From: an uncultured Thermoguttaceae bacterium
Lineage (GTDB): Bacteria; Planctomycetota; Planctomycetia; Pirellulales; Thermoguttaceae
Length of the DNA stretch: 47,336 nt
NCBI GenBank assembly: GCA_938042245.1
Contig: CALIRO010000043.1
Span: 1-47,336 of the forward strand
Direction of reading: 5' to 3'
Made by a program: the position numbers and the translations under genes. Positions 14,390-22,798 of the stretch are shown in pieces (position 1 is the first letter of the stretch; the number at the start of each line of letters is the position of its first letter). The notes under the pieces were generated by a model that was not told the origin of the DNA, made no database searches, and saw nothing but the letters and a program-made list of their open reading frames with translations.

Positions 14390-16522
14390 ATGAGTGTATC
14401 CGCGCAGCTTGAGTCGAAGAGGCATCCGTTGGACAGTATTTTTTCGCCCAAATCGGTGGCGGTGGTGGGCGTGACGGCAACGCCCGGCACCGTGCCCTAT
14501 GATATTTTCTACAACATCCTAACCAGCGGATATCGAGGCACGCTGTATCCGGTAGCTCCTGGAAAACGGAGCATTTGTGCAGTCCGAGCTTATCGGTATG
14601 TGGTCGATATTGACGATCAGGTCGATTTGGCCGTCATTGTTTTTCCGGCTGAGGTGGTGGATCGGGCTTTAGAGCAGTGCGGCCAAAAGGGGATCAAGGC
14701 GGCCATTGTGATATCGGCCGGTTTCCGAGAGATCGGTCCCGAGGGCCTCAAGCGGGAAGAGCGCCTGAAGGCCATCTGCGCCGAATACGGCATTTCGCTT
14801 GTTGGACCGAATTGCCTGGGGGTAATCAATACGGATCCTGTGGTTCGGCTGAACGCCTCGTTTGCTCGGAAGATGCCGTTGGCTGGTCGAATTGCTTTTC
14901 TAAGCCAATCCGGAGCTTTGTGCACGGCCGTTTTGGACTACGCCCGGGAGAAGCAGATCGGGTTTTCCAAGTTTGTCAGTTTTGGCAACAAAGCCGGGGT
15001 AACCGAAACGGACTTATTCGAGTACCTCCACCAGGACCCCCAGACGGATGTGATTCTGCTGTATTTGGAGGAGCTGCGGGAAGGGCGGAAATTGGTGGAG
15101 GTAGCGCGGCGGATTACCCGGGGGCCGAATGCCAAACCCATTTTGGCGATTAAATCGGGTCGGACGCCGCAGGGGGCGGATGCGGCGGCCAGCCACACCG
15201 GCTCCCTGGCCGGCGAAGATCCCATCTGCGACGCCGTGTTCGAAGAGGCAGGTATTGTACGAGTTAATACGCTTGATGAATTGTTTAATGCTGCAACTAT
15301 GTACGCTTATCAGCCGATGCCTCAGGGGAACCGGCTGGCCATTGTTACCAATGCGGGCGGTCCAGGGGTGATGGCTACCGACGCCGCCGTCAGCATGGGC
15401 TTGACTGTGCCCCGATTGAGCGAGACGACGCAACAGCGGCTCCGCGAATCCCTGCCTGCCACCGCCAACGTGAAAAACCCGGTCGATGTTATTGGCGACG
15501 CCCGAGCCGACCGCTATCAAGCCGCCCTTCGCCATGTCCTGGACGATCCCCAAATCGACCAAGTGCTGGTCATCCTCACACCGCAGTCGATGACCGATAT
15601 CGAAGGGATTGCCCATGGCATTGTCCACATAGTGCGCAACGCTTCTAAGCCGGTGGCCTGCTCCTTTATGGGCGCCGAAGATGTAGGGCCCGGAATTCGG
15701 GTGTTGCAGGAGGCGCATATTCCGCATTACATCCTGCCGGAGTGGGCCTGTGCGGCCATGGCGGCCGTGCAGCGCATCCGGACCTGGCGGGCCTTGGAAT
15801 TGGACGAGCCAGAAGAGCTTCCGGTCCACCGCCACGCAGCGGCGCAAATCCTCGACCAGGCGCCCAGCGGGTATCTAGAGGAACCGGAGGCCTTAGCGGT
15901 CTTGGCCGCCTACGGGTTGCCGGTGCCGGCGCATCGGCTTTGCAGCAGTCCGGAGGAGGCGGCCGAGTTTGCCGATCAAATCGGCTATCCGGTAGTCCTT
16001 CGAGTGGTAAGCCCTCAGGTGGTGCACAAATGGGATGTGGGCGGCGTAAAGCTCAATCTTCAGGACAGTTCGGCTGTTCGGACCGCCTTTACGCAGATGC
16101 TCCAGAGCGTGCGCCAGGCAGTGCCCAGTGCGGAAATCCGAGGGGCGGTGGTCCGTCGGATGATCCCCCCTGGCCATGAAGTCATCCTAGGGGCCAAACG
16201 GGACCCCTCTTTCGGACCTGTATTAATGTTTGGCTTGGGGGGACTCTATGTAGAACTGTTCAAAGATGTAACCTTCGGCTTGGCCCCCATCAGCCGACAA
16301 GGCGCCCAACGCATGCTTCGCCATGTGAAAGCCTTCAAACTGTTGGAAGGCCTCCGAGGCAGTCCCCCGGCGGATGTAGACAATATCCAGGAGTGCATCC
16401 AACGGCTCGGCCAACTGGTCGCCGACTTCCCACGGATCAGCGAACTAGACATTAACCCCTTGATCGTCGGCCCCAAAGAGCGTGGCAATACGGTTGCCGA
16501 CGTGAGAATCCGATTGAGTTAG
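14390..16522 (+). CDS. ADP-forming acyl-CoA synthetase (fused alpha and beta subunits)
   Basis: A 710-residue NDP-forming acyl-CoA synthetase of the acetate-CoA ligase (ADP-forming) type, which makes ATP from an acyl-CoA or runs in reverse to activate an acid. The alpha half comes first: CoA-binding domain (SVAVVGVTATPGTVPYDI), ligase-CoA domain (SQSGALCTAVLDYARE) and the loop ASHTGSLAGED, whose His269 fits the conserved phosphohistidine. The beta half is an ATP-grasp domain (from about 490), ending in RISELDINPLIV. This single-chain order is common in bacteria. The start is ATG at 14390 with GAGAGAGGA about 7 bases upstream; TTG at 14387 is also possible. An acyl carrier protein gene follows 221 bases later. 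The substrate is not readable from the sequence. Confidence 0.9.
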   Translation: MSVSAQLESKRHPLDSIFSPKSVAVVGVTATPGTVPYDIFYNILTSGYRGTLYPVAPGKRSICAVRAYRYVVDIDDQVDLAVIVFPAEVVDRALEQCGQKGIKAAIVISAGFREIGPEGLKREERLKAICAEYGISLVGPNCLGVINTDPVVRLNASFARKMPLAGRIAFLSQSGALCTAVLDYAREKQIGFSKFVSFGNKAGVTETDLFEYLHQDPQTDVILLYLEELREGRKLVEVARRITRGPNAKPILAIKSGRTPQGADAAASHTGSLAGEDPICDAVFEEAGIVRVNTLDELFNAATMYAYQPMPQGNRLAIVTNAGGPGVMATDAAVSMGLTVPRLSETTQQRLRESLPATANVKNPVDVIGDARADRYQAALRHVLDDPQIDQVLVILTPQSMTDIEGIAHGIVHIVRNASKPVACSFMGAEDVGPGIRVLQEAHIPHYILPEWACAAMAAVQRIRTWRALELDEPEELPVHRHAAAQILDQAPSGYLEEPEALAVLAAYGLPVPAHRLCSSPEEAAEFADQIGYPVVLRVVSPQVVHKWDVGGVKLNLQDSSAVRTAFTQMLQSVRQAVPSAEIRGAVVRRMIPPGHEVILGAKRDPSFGPVLMFGLGGLYVELFKDVTFGLAPISRQGAQRMLRHVKAFKLLEGLRGSPPADVDNIQECIQRLGQLVADFPRISELDINPLIVGPKERGNTVADVRIRLS

Positions 16523-16743
16523 GCAGGCTGTAGGCTCTGCCTCCGCCAAACTCCCCAGGCAGCGTAGCCCCTGCTTCTGCCGGCAATTCGGCAGCGGCAG
16601 TGGTCGCATATTCCGGTACGCACGGCGCCCCGTCATCCGGCGGCGCCTCAGAATTGTCTAAACCGGTATTCAGACAACTCGGCAGGGAGATCGCCCCTGC
16701 CCTACCGTTTGTGGAAGGTTTCGTTTCTTCTGGGAGGTGCACG
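16523..16743. other. Spacer between synthetase and acyl carrier protein with two hairpins
   Basis: Two inverted repeats lie here: TTGTCT/AGACAA (16654-16677) and GGCAGGG/CCCTGCC (16681-16701). Neither is followed by a T run. A weak 6-bp AGGCAG/CTGCCT pair overlaps the synthetase stop. The hairpins might separate or tune expression of the two genes. Confidence 0.45.
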
Positions 16744-16986
16744 ATGGATAAAAATGAAGTCTATCAACGGGTGGTCAAAGTAGTTTGTGAAGTCTTGGGC
16801 ATTGAACCGGACATCGTCCAGCCGGAAAGCCATTTCGTCTTCGACCTGGGCGCCGAAAGCACCGATTCGATCCGCTTGGTGGAAGCGTTCGAAAGAGAGT
16901 TCCATATCGAGATGGACGAGGATGCGGCGCTGCGGGTAAAAACGGTTGGCGGAGCGGCCGATTTCATCGCAGAATATTTAAAGTAA
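16744..16986 (+). CDS. Acyl carrier protein
   Basis: An 80-residue acidic carrier protein. The phosphopantetheine site is LGAESTDSIRLVEAFE, where Ser aligns with the modified Ser of the usual DSL motif; here the motif reads EST, a variant of the kind seen in specialised rather than fatty-acid-synthesis carriers. Three predicted helices and the C-terminal VGGAADFIAEYL segment complete the fold. The start has GGGAGG 8 bases upstream. The gene stands alone between an ADP-forming acyl-CoA synthetase and an exported DUF4838 protein, with no ketosynthase or other fatty acid genes nearby, so its acyl load is unknown. A 4'-phosphopantetheinyl transferase must be encoded elsewhere. Confidence 0.92.
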   Translation: MDKNEVYQRVVKVVCEVLGIEPDIVQPESHFVFDLGAESTDSIRLVEAFEREFHIEMDEDAALRVKTVGGAADFIAEYLK

Positions 16987-17110
16987 CTTCCTGCACCATT
17001 TCCTGCCTAGCCGAACTGGGCAGCCGGAACCTACCACAATGTGGATTTCCTGCCCATATACTGCCTTCCTTCACCGAGGGTGTTGATCTTTTTTTGGAAA
17101 GGACTTTCCG

Positions 17111-19099
17111 ATGCAGGGAATGCGATCCCTAGCATTTAGGGCAAATGTACATCATCAAACGAACGCCCTTCGGGTCCAAATAGCCCCAATGTCTCTGCCG
17201 CCAAGACCCAGACGAAACAGCAAGAAAGTAAATATAGTTTGCCTCGGTCTAGTGGCAGCGGTCTTTTCTGCTCCTTCGACGGTTTCCGGGGTGGACTCCC
17301 CGTCGAATCCAACCGTTGCTCAACAATCAAGCCCAGGGGATCCGAAGTCTAAAAATCGGCTTCTTTTGGCCGAGGGCGGTAAATCGGCCTACACCATCGT
17401 GCTACCGGAAAAACCATCGCCGTCGGTCGAACATGCCGCCAAGGAACTTCAGCATTTTCTGGCGGAAATGACCGGGGCGAAATTGCCCATTGCCACCGAT
17501 GCCCAGCCGCTGCCAGAGCAGGCCATCCTCCTGGGCCAAAACCGCCATCTGGACAGTTTGGGGCTCAAAATCGACTTTGCCGCCCTCGGCCTCGAAGGCT
17601 ATCTGCTGCGCACCGTTGGGCCGCATCTGGTGATCGCCGGCAGTCCTGTCCGGGGAACCCTTTATGGCGTCTATGCCCTGCTGGACGACCATTTGGGTTG
17701 CCGGTGGTTTACCCCCCAGGTGAGCCGAATCCCAAAATACGCCCGTCTGGAGATCGGGCCGTTGGACGAGCAGTATGTGCCGCCGTTGGAGTACCGGGAG
17801 GTGTTTACCTATGAGTGTTTCGACGGGGATTGGGCGGCTCGGAACCGGGTGAATTCCAGTTCTGCTCGGCTGGGCCCGCAGCATGGGGGCAAAGTGCGGT
17901 TTGCCAGCGGCTTTTTTGTCCATACTTTTGAACGCCTTGTGCCGCCGGAAAAATACTTCGACGCCCATCCAGAATATTTTTCCCTGGTCAAAGGCAAGCG
18001 GCTCAAACAGCACTCCCAGCTTTGCTGCACCAATGAGGAAGTCATTCGGCTTTGCACGGAGGCGATTCGGTCGGCCATGCGGGCGCAGCCGGATGCCACG
18101 GTCTTTTCCGTCTCGCAAAACGATTGGTACAACTACTGCGAATGCGAGCGGTGCCAAGCGTTGGCGAAAGCCGAAGAGTCTCAAATGGGCCCGGTCTTGG
18201 CCCTGGTCAACCGAGTGGCCGAGGCCGTCGAAAAAGAGTTCCCCGATAAGCTAGTCGAAACCCTGGCCTACCAATGGACCCGCAAACCGCCGAAAACGCT
18301 TCGGCCCAGGCCGAACGTGGTCATTCGGCTTTGTTCGATTGAGTGTTGTTTTTCGCACCCGTTGGCCACCTGCGAGAGCCCGGCCAACGAGGCGTTCCGG
18401 CGGGACATCGAAGGCTGGTCGAAGATCTGCAATCGGCTTTGGGTGTGGGACTATGTAACCGATTTTCGGCATTATCTGTTGCCGTTCCCGAACCAGCGGG
18501 TGCGCCGGGCCAACATCCAGTTTTTTGTGGCTCATGGGGTAACCGGCATTTTTGAGCAGGACACCTATAATACGCCCCACAGCGAACTGGCCGCCTTGGG
18601 TGGGTATCTGACGGCCAAGTTCCTCTGGAACCCCCAATATGATGAACAAAAGGCACTTAGTGAGTTTTTAGAAGGTTATTACGGCAAGGCGGCCGAGCCG
18701 ATTCGGGTCTATCTGGACTTGATCCACGATCATGTGGAAAAACGCCGCATTCATGTGAACATTTGGGCGCATACGGATAGCCCCCATCTGCCGGATGATC
18801 TGCTTGTGGAGGCCAATCGACTCTGGCAAAAGGCCGAAGAGCTTACCGCCGACCAGCCGGCCGTCCAGCAGCGGGTTCGGCTGGGCCGGATGAGCGTCGA
18901 TTATGCGATTGTCGAGCGTGCCCGCATGCAGCAGAGAAAAGCGCCCGATAGTCCCGTCTGCCAACTGGCCCGCCAGCGGTTCCAGCCCTTCATGGAAACC
19001 CTGGAACAAAGCGGCCTGACCCATCTGCACGAACACACCCGGCTCAACCTCGCTGAATATCGCCAAGGCTTGGCCGCCGCCCTGGGCCTGCAGCCGTAG
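17111..19099 (+). CDS. Exported DUF4838 protein, glycoside-hydrolase-like
   Basis: A 662-residue protein of the DUF4838 family, which resembles GH67 alpha-glucuronidase and GH20-type enzymes. The N-terminal region (AAKELQHFLAEMTGAKLPI, then LYGVYALLDDHLGCRWF) is the alpha/beta domain that precedes the barrel in these enzymes. The DUF4838 barrel follows (VFTYECFDGDWAARNRVN, VSQNDWYNYCECERC, and GVTGIFEQDTYNTPHSELA), and the C-terminus is helical. It is probably a periplasmic carbohydrate-active enzyme, but catalytic residues are not established for the family. A hydrophobic stretch at about residues 40-60 (VNIVCLGLVAAVF) is signal-like, with an unusually long N-region. The start at 17111 has AAAGGAC 7 bases upstream; ATG at 17189 would give a more normal signal peptide but lacks a binding site. 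Confidence 0.85.
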   Translation: MQGMRSLAFRANVHHQTNALRVQIAPMSLPPRPRRNSKKVNIVCLGLVAAVFSAPSTVSGVDSPSNPTVAQQSSPGDPKSKNRLLLAEGGKSAYTIVLPEKPSPSVEHAAKELQHFLAEMTGAKLPIATDAQPLPEQAILLGQNRHLDSLGLKIDFAALGLEGYLLRTVGPHLVIAGSPVRGTLYGVYALLDDHLGCRWFTPQVSRIPKYARLEIGPLDEQYVPPLEYREVFTYECFDGDWAARNRVNSSSARLGPQHGGKVRFASGFFVHTFERLVPPEKYFDAHPEYFSLVKGKRLKQHSQLCCTNEEVIRLCTEAIRSAMRAQPDATVFSVSQNDWYNYCECERCQALAKAEESQMGPVLALVNRVAEAVEKEFPDKLVETLAYQWTRKPPKTLRPRPNVVIRLCSIECCFSHPLATCESPANEAFRRDIEGWSKICNRLWVWDYVTDFRHYLLPFPNQRVRRANIQFFVAHGVTGIFEQDTYNTPHSELAALGGYLTAKFLWNPQYDEQKALSEFLEGYYGKAAEPIRVYLDLIHDHVEKRRIHVNIWAHTDSPHLPDDLLVEANRLWQKAEELTADQPAVQQRVRLGRMSVDYAIVERARMQQRKAPDSPVCQLARQRFQPFMETLEQSGLTHLHEHTRLNLAEYRQGLAAALGLQP

Positions 19100-19283
19100 C
19101 CGCTGGCTTATCCCCGGCTAACCCGGTCTTGGCCATAAGGGCAATGGCCCTGGCCTTCCATCCATAACCGATGCATTTCTGCCAGGTGGTTTCCGCTGGA
19201 AGAGGATTTCCACCGGGGCGCCGAGGGATGGTGGTTTGAGGTGTCGCCTGCCGATGCTCTTTGGAAGCATACTAAGGGGCCAA

Positions 19284-19315
19284 CTTGTCATTCCCGGTTA
19301 AGTGGGGATGACAAG
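19284..19315. repeat. Family B hairpin
   Basis: CTTGTCATTCCC and GGGGATGACAAG pair over 12 positions with one wobble pair around a short loop. It is a degenerate member of the CATTCCCG palindrome family. Confidence 0.7.
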
Positions 19316-19341
19316 AACCAGGCGTCTCGTCCGCTCAAATT

Positions 19342-19506
19342 CCCCCTCACCCGGCCCGGCTGGCGCCGGGCCACCCTCTCCCGCAGTGGGCAGAGGGGAA
19401 AATTCCCCTTGACCCTGACCCTCTCCCCCGGAGAGGAGAGGGAATGAGCGGTTTCCCCCCTGGCGGGAGAGGACGGCGGTGCCGAAGGCGACGCCGGGTG
19501 AGAGGG
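19342..19506 (-). repeat. Family A repeat cluster
   Basis: CCCCTCACCCGGCC...CCCTCTCCC...GGGCAGAGGGG reads as a family A unit in the opposite orientation to the one at 6834. It is followed by further partial units with GGAGAGGAGAGGG and GGCGGGAGAGG cores, the last in plus orientation with GCCGGGTGAGAGGG. Confidence 0.75.
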
Positions 19507-19572
19507 CATACTCTCTTCATTGCTCAAATGTTTATATTTGTCATTCCCGGTTGCGCGGTAGTAACGAATATT

Positions 19573-19612
19573 CAGCACCTTTGTGTTCTTTTTTGTGTTC
19601 TTTGTGCGAGGC
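19573..19612. repeat. TTTGTGTTCTTT-type dispersed repeat
   Basis: CCTTTGTGTTC, TTTTTTGTGTTC and TTTGTG blocks follow each other. On the opposite strand this reads as repeated KEHKEHK codons, a known spurious translation of a common bacterial intergenic repeat. Only one copy is present here. Confidence 0.5.
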
Positions 19613-19621
19613 GAGGCCTGC

Positions 19622-19695
19622 ACTGCCGGTTCCAGAGGAATGCCCCTGGGGGGGCTTTCTGCCTAAAAAACAGGAAGCTGGTTTACTCCGCTGAG
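19622..19695 (+). repeat. Composite B/C dispersed repeat, copy 2
   Basis: A degenerate palindrome (CCGGTTCC...GGAATG) is followed by CTGCCTAAAAAACAGG and GTTTACTCCGCTGA, matching copies at 4731-4797 and 21571-21648. Confidence 0.7.
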
Positions 19696-19960
19696 TCATC
19701 GTTTTTCCATAACTTCTTTTATTTCCGATAGTTACGTAGGAACATATATTCCTCCATATCATTTTCCCAGTCCAATGTCTATAACCAGTTAGGCGATACT
19801 CTCGGAGGGGCGGGTTCAAAAATGGCAAAAGTTAAGCTAAAAAAGCTTCAGAAGATCCCTAGCCGAGCACTGCGTTGGCACTGCTTGTTTCATCTAGCCG
19901 AAGAGTTCTAAAAACCGGTTTGGTTTGGCCCGTTGGAGGAAGGCAGTCAGGAATCTCCCC

Positions 19961-21151
19961 ATGGTGAAACTAATGCAACATATCGAAACGCTCCGGTGGT
20001 GCGGCGGGCTGGACGGCTATTTGGAAATAGTGGATCAGACCTTGTTACCCACGGAGTTTCGGTATTTGGCCTGCCGCGACCTTCAGACGTTGTGCGAGGC
20101 GATTCGGCAGCTTCGGGTCCGCGGCGCCCCGGCCATCGGTATTGCCGCCGCCTATGGCGTGGTGCTGGGATTACAACAGCCCCCTGCCCGCCAGGAACAT
20201 AAGACCCATGGCTGGCAGGAACAACAAACCCCTGCCCGGAAGGAAATGCAGGCCTGGACCCCGCAGAAAGCTCGTCTCACCAGCCCAAACCCTCCGGGTG
20301 AATCGGCCACTGTGGTATGGCAGGCCTTTTGGGCTCGGCTGGAAGAGGTGATCCAGGCGTTGGCCAGCACTCGGCCAACAGCGGTCAATCTGTTTTGGGC
20401 GCTGGAGCGGATGCGCCGTCGGGCGCTGGCAGTGCAAAACCAGCCAACAGCGGCCATCTTGCAAGCCCTTCTGGAAGAGGCCAAGGCGATTCACGAGGAA
20501 GATCGGCAGATGTGCCGGGCCATTGGGCGCCATGGACAGGAGCTTCTTCGGGACGGCCAATCGGTGCTCACGCATTGCAACGCTGGCGGATTGGCAACGG
20601 CGGATTACGGGACGGCTTTGGCCGTCATCTATGCCGCTGTCGAAGCGGGTAAACGCATCCATGTCTATGTGGATGAGACCCGTCCGTTGTGGCAGGGTGC
20701 GAGGTTAACGGCCTGGGAACTGCGACAGCGTGGCATCCCGGCCACGGTGCTATGCGACAATGCAGCAGCCAGTCTCATGCAACAGGGCCAGGTCCAGGCC
20801 GTTATCACCGGCGCGGACCGGATCGCCGCCAACGGCGACGTAGCCAATAAGATTGGCACGTACGGTTTGGCCGTGCTGGCGGCCGCCCATGAGATTCCAT
20901 TCTACGTGGCCGCTCCGTCCAGCAGCTTTGATCAGGCGATTGCTGACGGAAGCCAAATTCCCATCGAACATCGTCCTGCTGGAGAAGTAACGCATCCGTT
21001 TGGTCGGCCGATCGCTCCGGAAGGTGTTCAGGTGTATAATCCTGCGTTTGATGTAACGCCTGCTCGGTTGATAACGGCCATCATCTGCGAACGAGGCGTG
21101 ATTCAGCCGGTCTGCCAGGAGCAGATCACCGCCTGCCTGAGCAAATCTTAG
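19961..21151 (+). CDS. mtnA: S-methyl-5-thioribose-1-phosphate isomerase
   Basis: A 396-residue methionine salvage enzyme that turns methylthioribose 1-phosphate into methylthioribulose 1-phosphate. The substrate-binding motif RVRGAPAIGIAAAYG (52-66), the catalytic Cys206 in LTHCNAGGLAT, and the acid Asp286 in VITGADRIAANGD are all present, as is the ANKIGTYGLAVLA helix. The usual length is about 340-360 residues; here residues 73-116 form an extra Gln/Pro/Lys-rich loop with an internal direct repeat, inserted right after VVLG. Such a loop lies at the surface and need not harm activity. The ATG at 19961 follows AGGAA by 8 bases and is preferred over an upstream TTG; ATG at 19973 is the other option. 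No other methionine salvage gene is nearby. Confidence 0.92.
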   Translation: MVKLMQHIETLRWCGGLDGYLEIVDQTLLPTEFRYLACRDLQTLCEAIRQLRVRGAPAIGIAAAYGVVLGLQQPPARQEHKTHGWQEQQTPARKEMQAWTPQKARLTSPNPPGESATVVWQAFWARLEEVIQALASTRPTAVNLFWALERMRRRALAVQNQPTAAILQALLEEAKAIHEEDRQMCRAIGRHGQELLRDGQSVLTHCNAGGLATADYGTALAVIYAAVEAGKRIHVYVDETRPLWQGARLTAWELRQRGIPATVLCDNAAASLMQQGQVQAVITGADRIAANGDVANKIGTYGLAVLAAAHEIPFYVAAPSSSFDQAIADGSQIPIEHRPAGEVTHPFGRPIAPEGVQVYNPAFDVTPARLITAIICERGVIQPVCQEQITACLSKS

Positions 21152-21373
21152 AAGCTCGAACAAAATAAACCTCAAAAGGTTCAACTAGCCCTTCTGCAAG
21201 GACACCCTGCTAGTAAAGGCGGTGTTATGAGAGGTTCTTAAAACCTAGCCCCTTGGCACAGATACTGCCATTCCCAAAAGGGAAAATTCCATCCGAACAG
21301 AGGAATGAAACAGCTTCTTGTTTGTGGAACCATTCAGCCAAATGAAGCCACTTTCTTGTCATCCCTCCGAAAG

Positions 21374-21410
21374 CTCCAGAGCTAGCAAAACCAGCCTTTA
21401 GCTTCTGGAG
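21374..21410. other. Bulged hairpin downstream of mtnA
   Basis: CTCCAGAGCTA pairs with TAGCTTCTGGAG over 11 bp with one bulged base and a 14-base loop. No T run follows on either strand, so a terminator role is doubtful. Confidence 0.4.
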
Positions 21411-21523
21411 TGTCGCTTGTGCGGAAATGCTATGGTGCAGCTTCTTACGAAAAAAGAGGAAACTCATTCTAAACGGCTGAAATGGTACAATTTTCGTAAC
21501 ATTTTAGCCAACGGCGTAACCTC

Positions 21524-21550
21524 TCATTCCTGGAGAAGCAGGAATCCAGT
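21524..21550. repeat. Family B palindromic repeat
   Basis: ATTCCTG and CAGGAAT form a 7-bp stem around GAGAAG, followed by CCAG as in the copy at 7042-7068. Confidence 0.7.
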
Positions 21551-21570
21551 TTTTGAAGTGGTTTCTGTTG

Positions 21571-21648
21571 TGGGTTCCCGGTTCCGCGGGAATGTCCTTC
21601 TGGGGCGTTTTGCCTTAAAAAACAGGAACCTACTTTACTCGACGGAAG
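21571..21648 (+). repeat. Composite B/C dispersed repeat, copy 3
   Basis: A palindrome (TTCCCGGTTCCGCGGGAATG) is followed by GGGGCGTTTTGCC, TTAAAAAACAGGAACC and TACTTTACTCGACGG. It is the most complete of the three copies. Confidence 0.75.
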
Positions 21649-21897
21649 GGTTACGAATTTTCGGTCATGGAGGTTGGTTATTCAGAGGTTCTAAGGTATC
21701 ATTTTATGGAGAGTTTATTGGGGGAACCTTTCTGGCCTAGGTTGCCTGTTCAAGTTCCGGAAGGAAAGGCGTGGGGAGAGAGGGCAAGGCTTGGCCCATA
21801 ATCAAACGATGGATAAGCCGGAAAAATTTCCCGGCGTATCGATTGGAGACTGAGCATCTGAATCCTGCCAGATAGCCCCCTATCAGGAGGATCGAGG

Positions 21898-22491
21898 ATG
21901 GCTTGGAGAATCCGACGTTACCCGAGGCGCTGCTCATACCGGGCAGTAGTGGGGGTATTGGCCTTGCTGTTGCCTTGGCAAGGGGTGGTAGGTCATGAGT
22001 GCTCTTGCGGTAGGGGTTCGGACCGAGCCGTCCTGACTGGGGGTTTTTCCACTTCCACCGATTCTGGCGAAGCAGCCACCTGTTGCAGCTTGCATTCGGG
22101 CGGAAAAAGCAGTCCGGGCCATGCGGCGGCCCCGAGTTGTTGCGGCGGAGCGAAGACGAAAGAAACCCCCTGGTTGCCCGGTGAGAAGGGGCTAGCCGAT
22201 ACGGGGCCCATGAATCTGGGCTGTGGGGGCCAGTTGCTGCAGGCGAAAGACCAGGCGCCTTTCTGTAGCTGTCGCTTGGTTTGCCAGTGTGGCCCAATCA
22301 AATCCACGCCGCAGTCGGCTCGGCATGGTTGGGAGAATCGGATCCGAACCGGTGCGGACGTGGTTTCTGCATGGGTAAGCTTCTGGGGGAACTTTGGCGG
22401 CGATCACCCGCTCGTGTTCTTTTGCTACGCACCCTCGAGTGGCCTTTCGGGTGCGGACCGCTGTATCTTGCTTTGCCGCCTTCTATGCTGA
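21898..22491 (+). CDS. Cys-rich exported protein at the head of the metal efflux genes
   Basis: A 197-residue protein that I cannot assign to a named family. A signal peptide (YRAVVGVLALLLPWQGVVGHE) is followed by a mature part with about 15 cysteines in clusters: HECSCG, TCCSLHSGG, PSCCGG and FCSCRLVCQCG, separated by Gly/Ser/Lys-rich stretches. The C-terminus ends RCILLCRLLC. Cys pairs of this density suggest metal (copper or silver) binding in the periplasm. The ATG at 21898 has AGGAGG 7 bases upstream. The CusB-like and CusA-like genes follow on the same strand after 307 bases. The function is inferred from neighbours and composition only. The last 30 residues could come from a shifted frame, since another frame is also open there, but this frame is continuous. 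Confidence 0.7.
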   Translation: MAWRIRRYPRRCSYRAVVGVLALLLPWQGVVGHECSCGRGSDRAVLTGGFSTSTDSGEAATCCSLHSGGKSSPGHAAAPSCCGGAKTKETPWLPGEKGLADTGPMNLGCGGQLLQAKDQAPFCSCRLVCQCGPIKSTPQSARHGWENRIRTGADVVSAWVSFWGNFGGDHPLVFFCYAPSSGLSGADRCILLCRLLC

Positions 22492-22798
22492 TGGTTCCAG
22501 CTGAGTAGATGGAGGCTCTCCCAACGGAGTCCCTCCGCGCTTTCGAGGGCCCGGGAAATTGGCATTCTGTTCTGTGCCGGGGTGTTTCTGCGCGGACAGG
22601 CCGAACAGGCTCCTACCGGGAACTATCTAGAACAATCTGTTTGAAAGTCTGACAGCGGCCATGTTAGGCCGGAGCTTCCTACCGAGAGTTGGCTTTTTGG
22701 CGATCTCGGCCTTTGCATGGACCGTGGCATTGGGGCTGAGAGAAGGATCACTCTAGAAGGGAGCAGGCCATCTACCTTTTTGATAGAAGGAGACAGAA
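22492..22798. other. Intergenic gap before the efflux adaptor gene
   Basis: The 307-base spacer carries no repeat of families A-C, no clear hairpin with a T run and no credible small gene. It may contain a second promoter for the adaptor and pump genes. Confidence 0.5.

Larger units (their letters stand above)
19100..19960. other. 861-base gap packed with dispersed repeats
   Basis: The gap between the DUF4838 gene and mtnA holds a family B hairpin (19284-19315), inverted family A units (19342-19506), a TTTGTGTTCTTT-type repeat (19573-19612) and a B/C composite (19622-19695). I see no gene. The last 260 bases before mtnA are AT-rich and free of repeats and should carry its promoter. Confidence 0.75.
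21152..21897. other. 746-base gap with hairpins and repeats
   Basis: The gap between mtnA and the Cys-rich protein gene holds a bulged hairpin (CTCCAGAGCTA at 21374-21384 with TAGCTTCTGGAG at 21399-21410), a family B palindrome (21524-21550) and a B/C composite (21571-21648). Open frames crossing it lack binding sites and are partly made of repeat. The metal-efflux promoter should lie in the last 250 bases but shows no clear box. Confidence 0.65.

Noticed and set aside
17402..18184. A 260-codon minus-strand open frame
   Set aside because: It lies wholly inside the DUF4838 gene on the other strand and has no family signature.
19541..19828. An open frame with KEHKKEHK residues
   Set aside because: This is a spurious translation of a common intergenic repeat.
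19870..19895. A sigma-54-like TTGGCAC near mtnA
   Set aside because: There is no GC at the required 10-base distance.
21225..21467. An 80-codon minus-strand open frame in the mtnA-efflux gap
   Set aside because: There is no binding site, it overlaps a hairpin, and the peptide resembles no family I know. It might be a decayed gene but this cannot be supported.
22281..22508. An alternative frame over the end of the Cys-rich gene, suggesting a frameshift
   Set aside because: The main frame runs without a break to a Cys-rich end, so no frameshift is needed.
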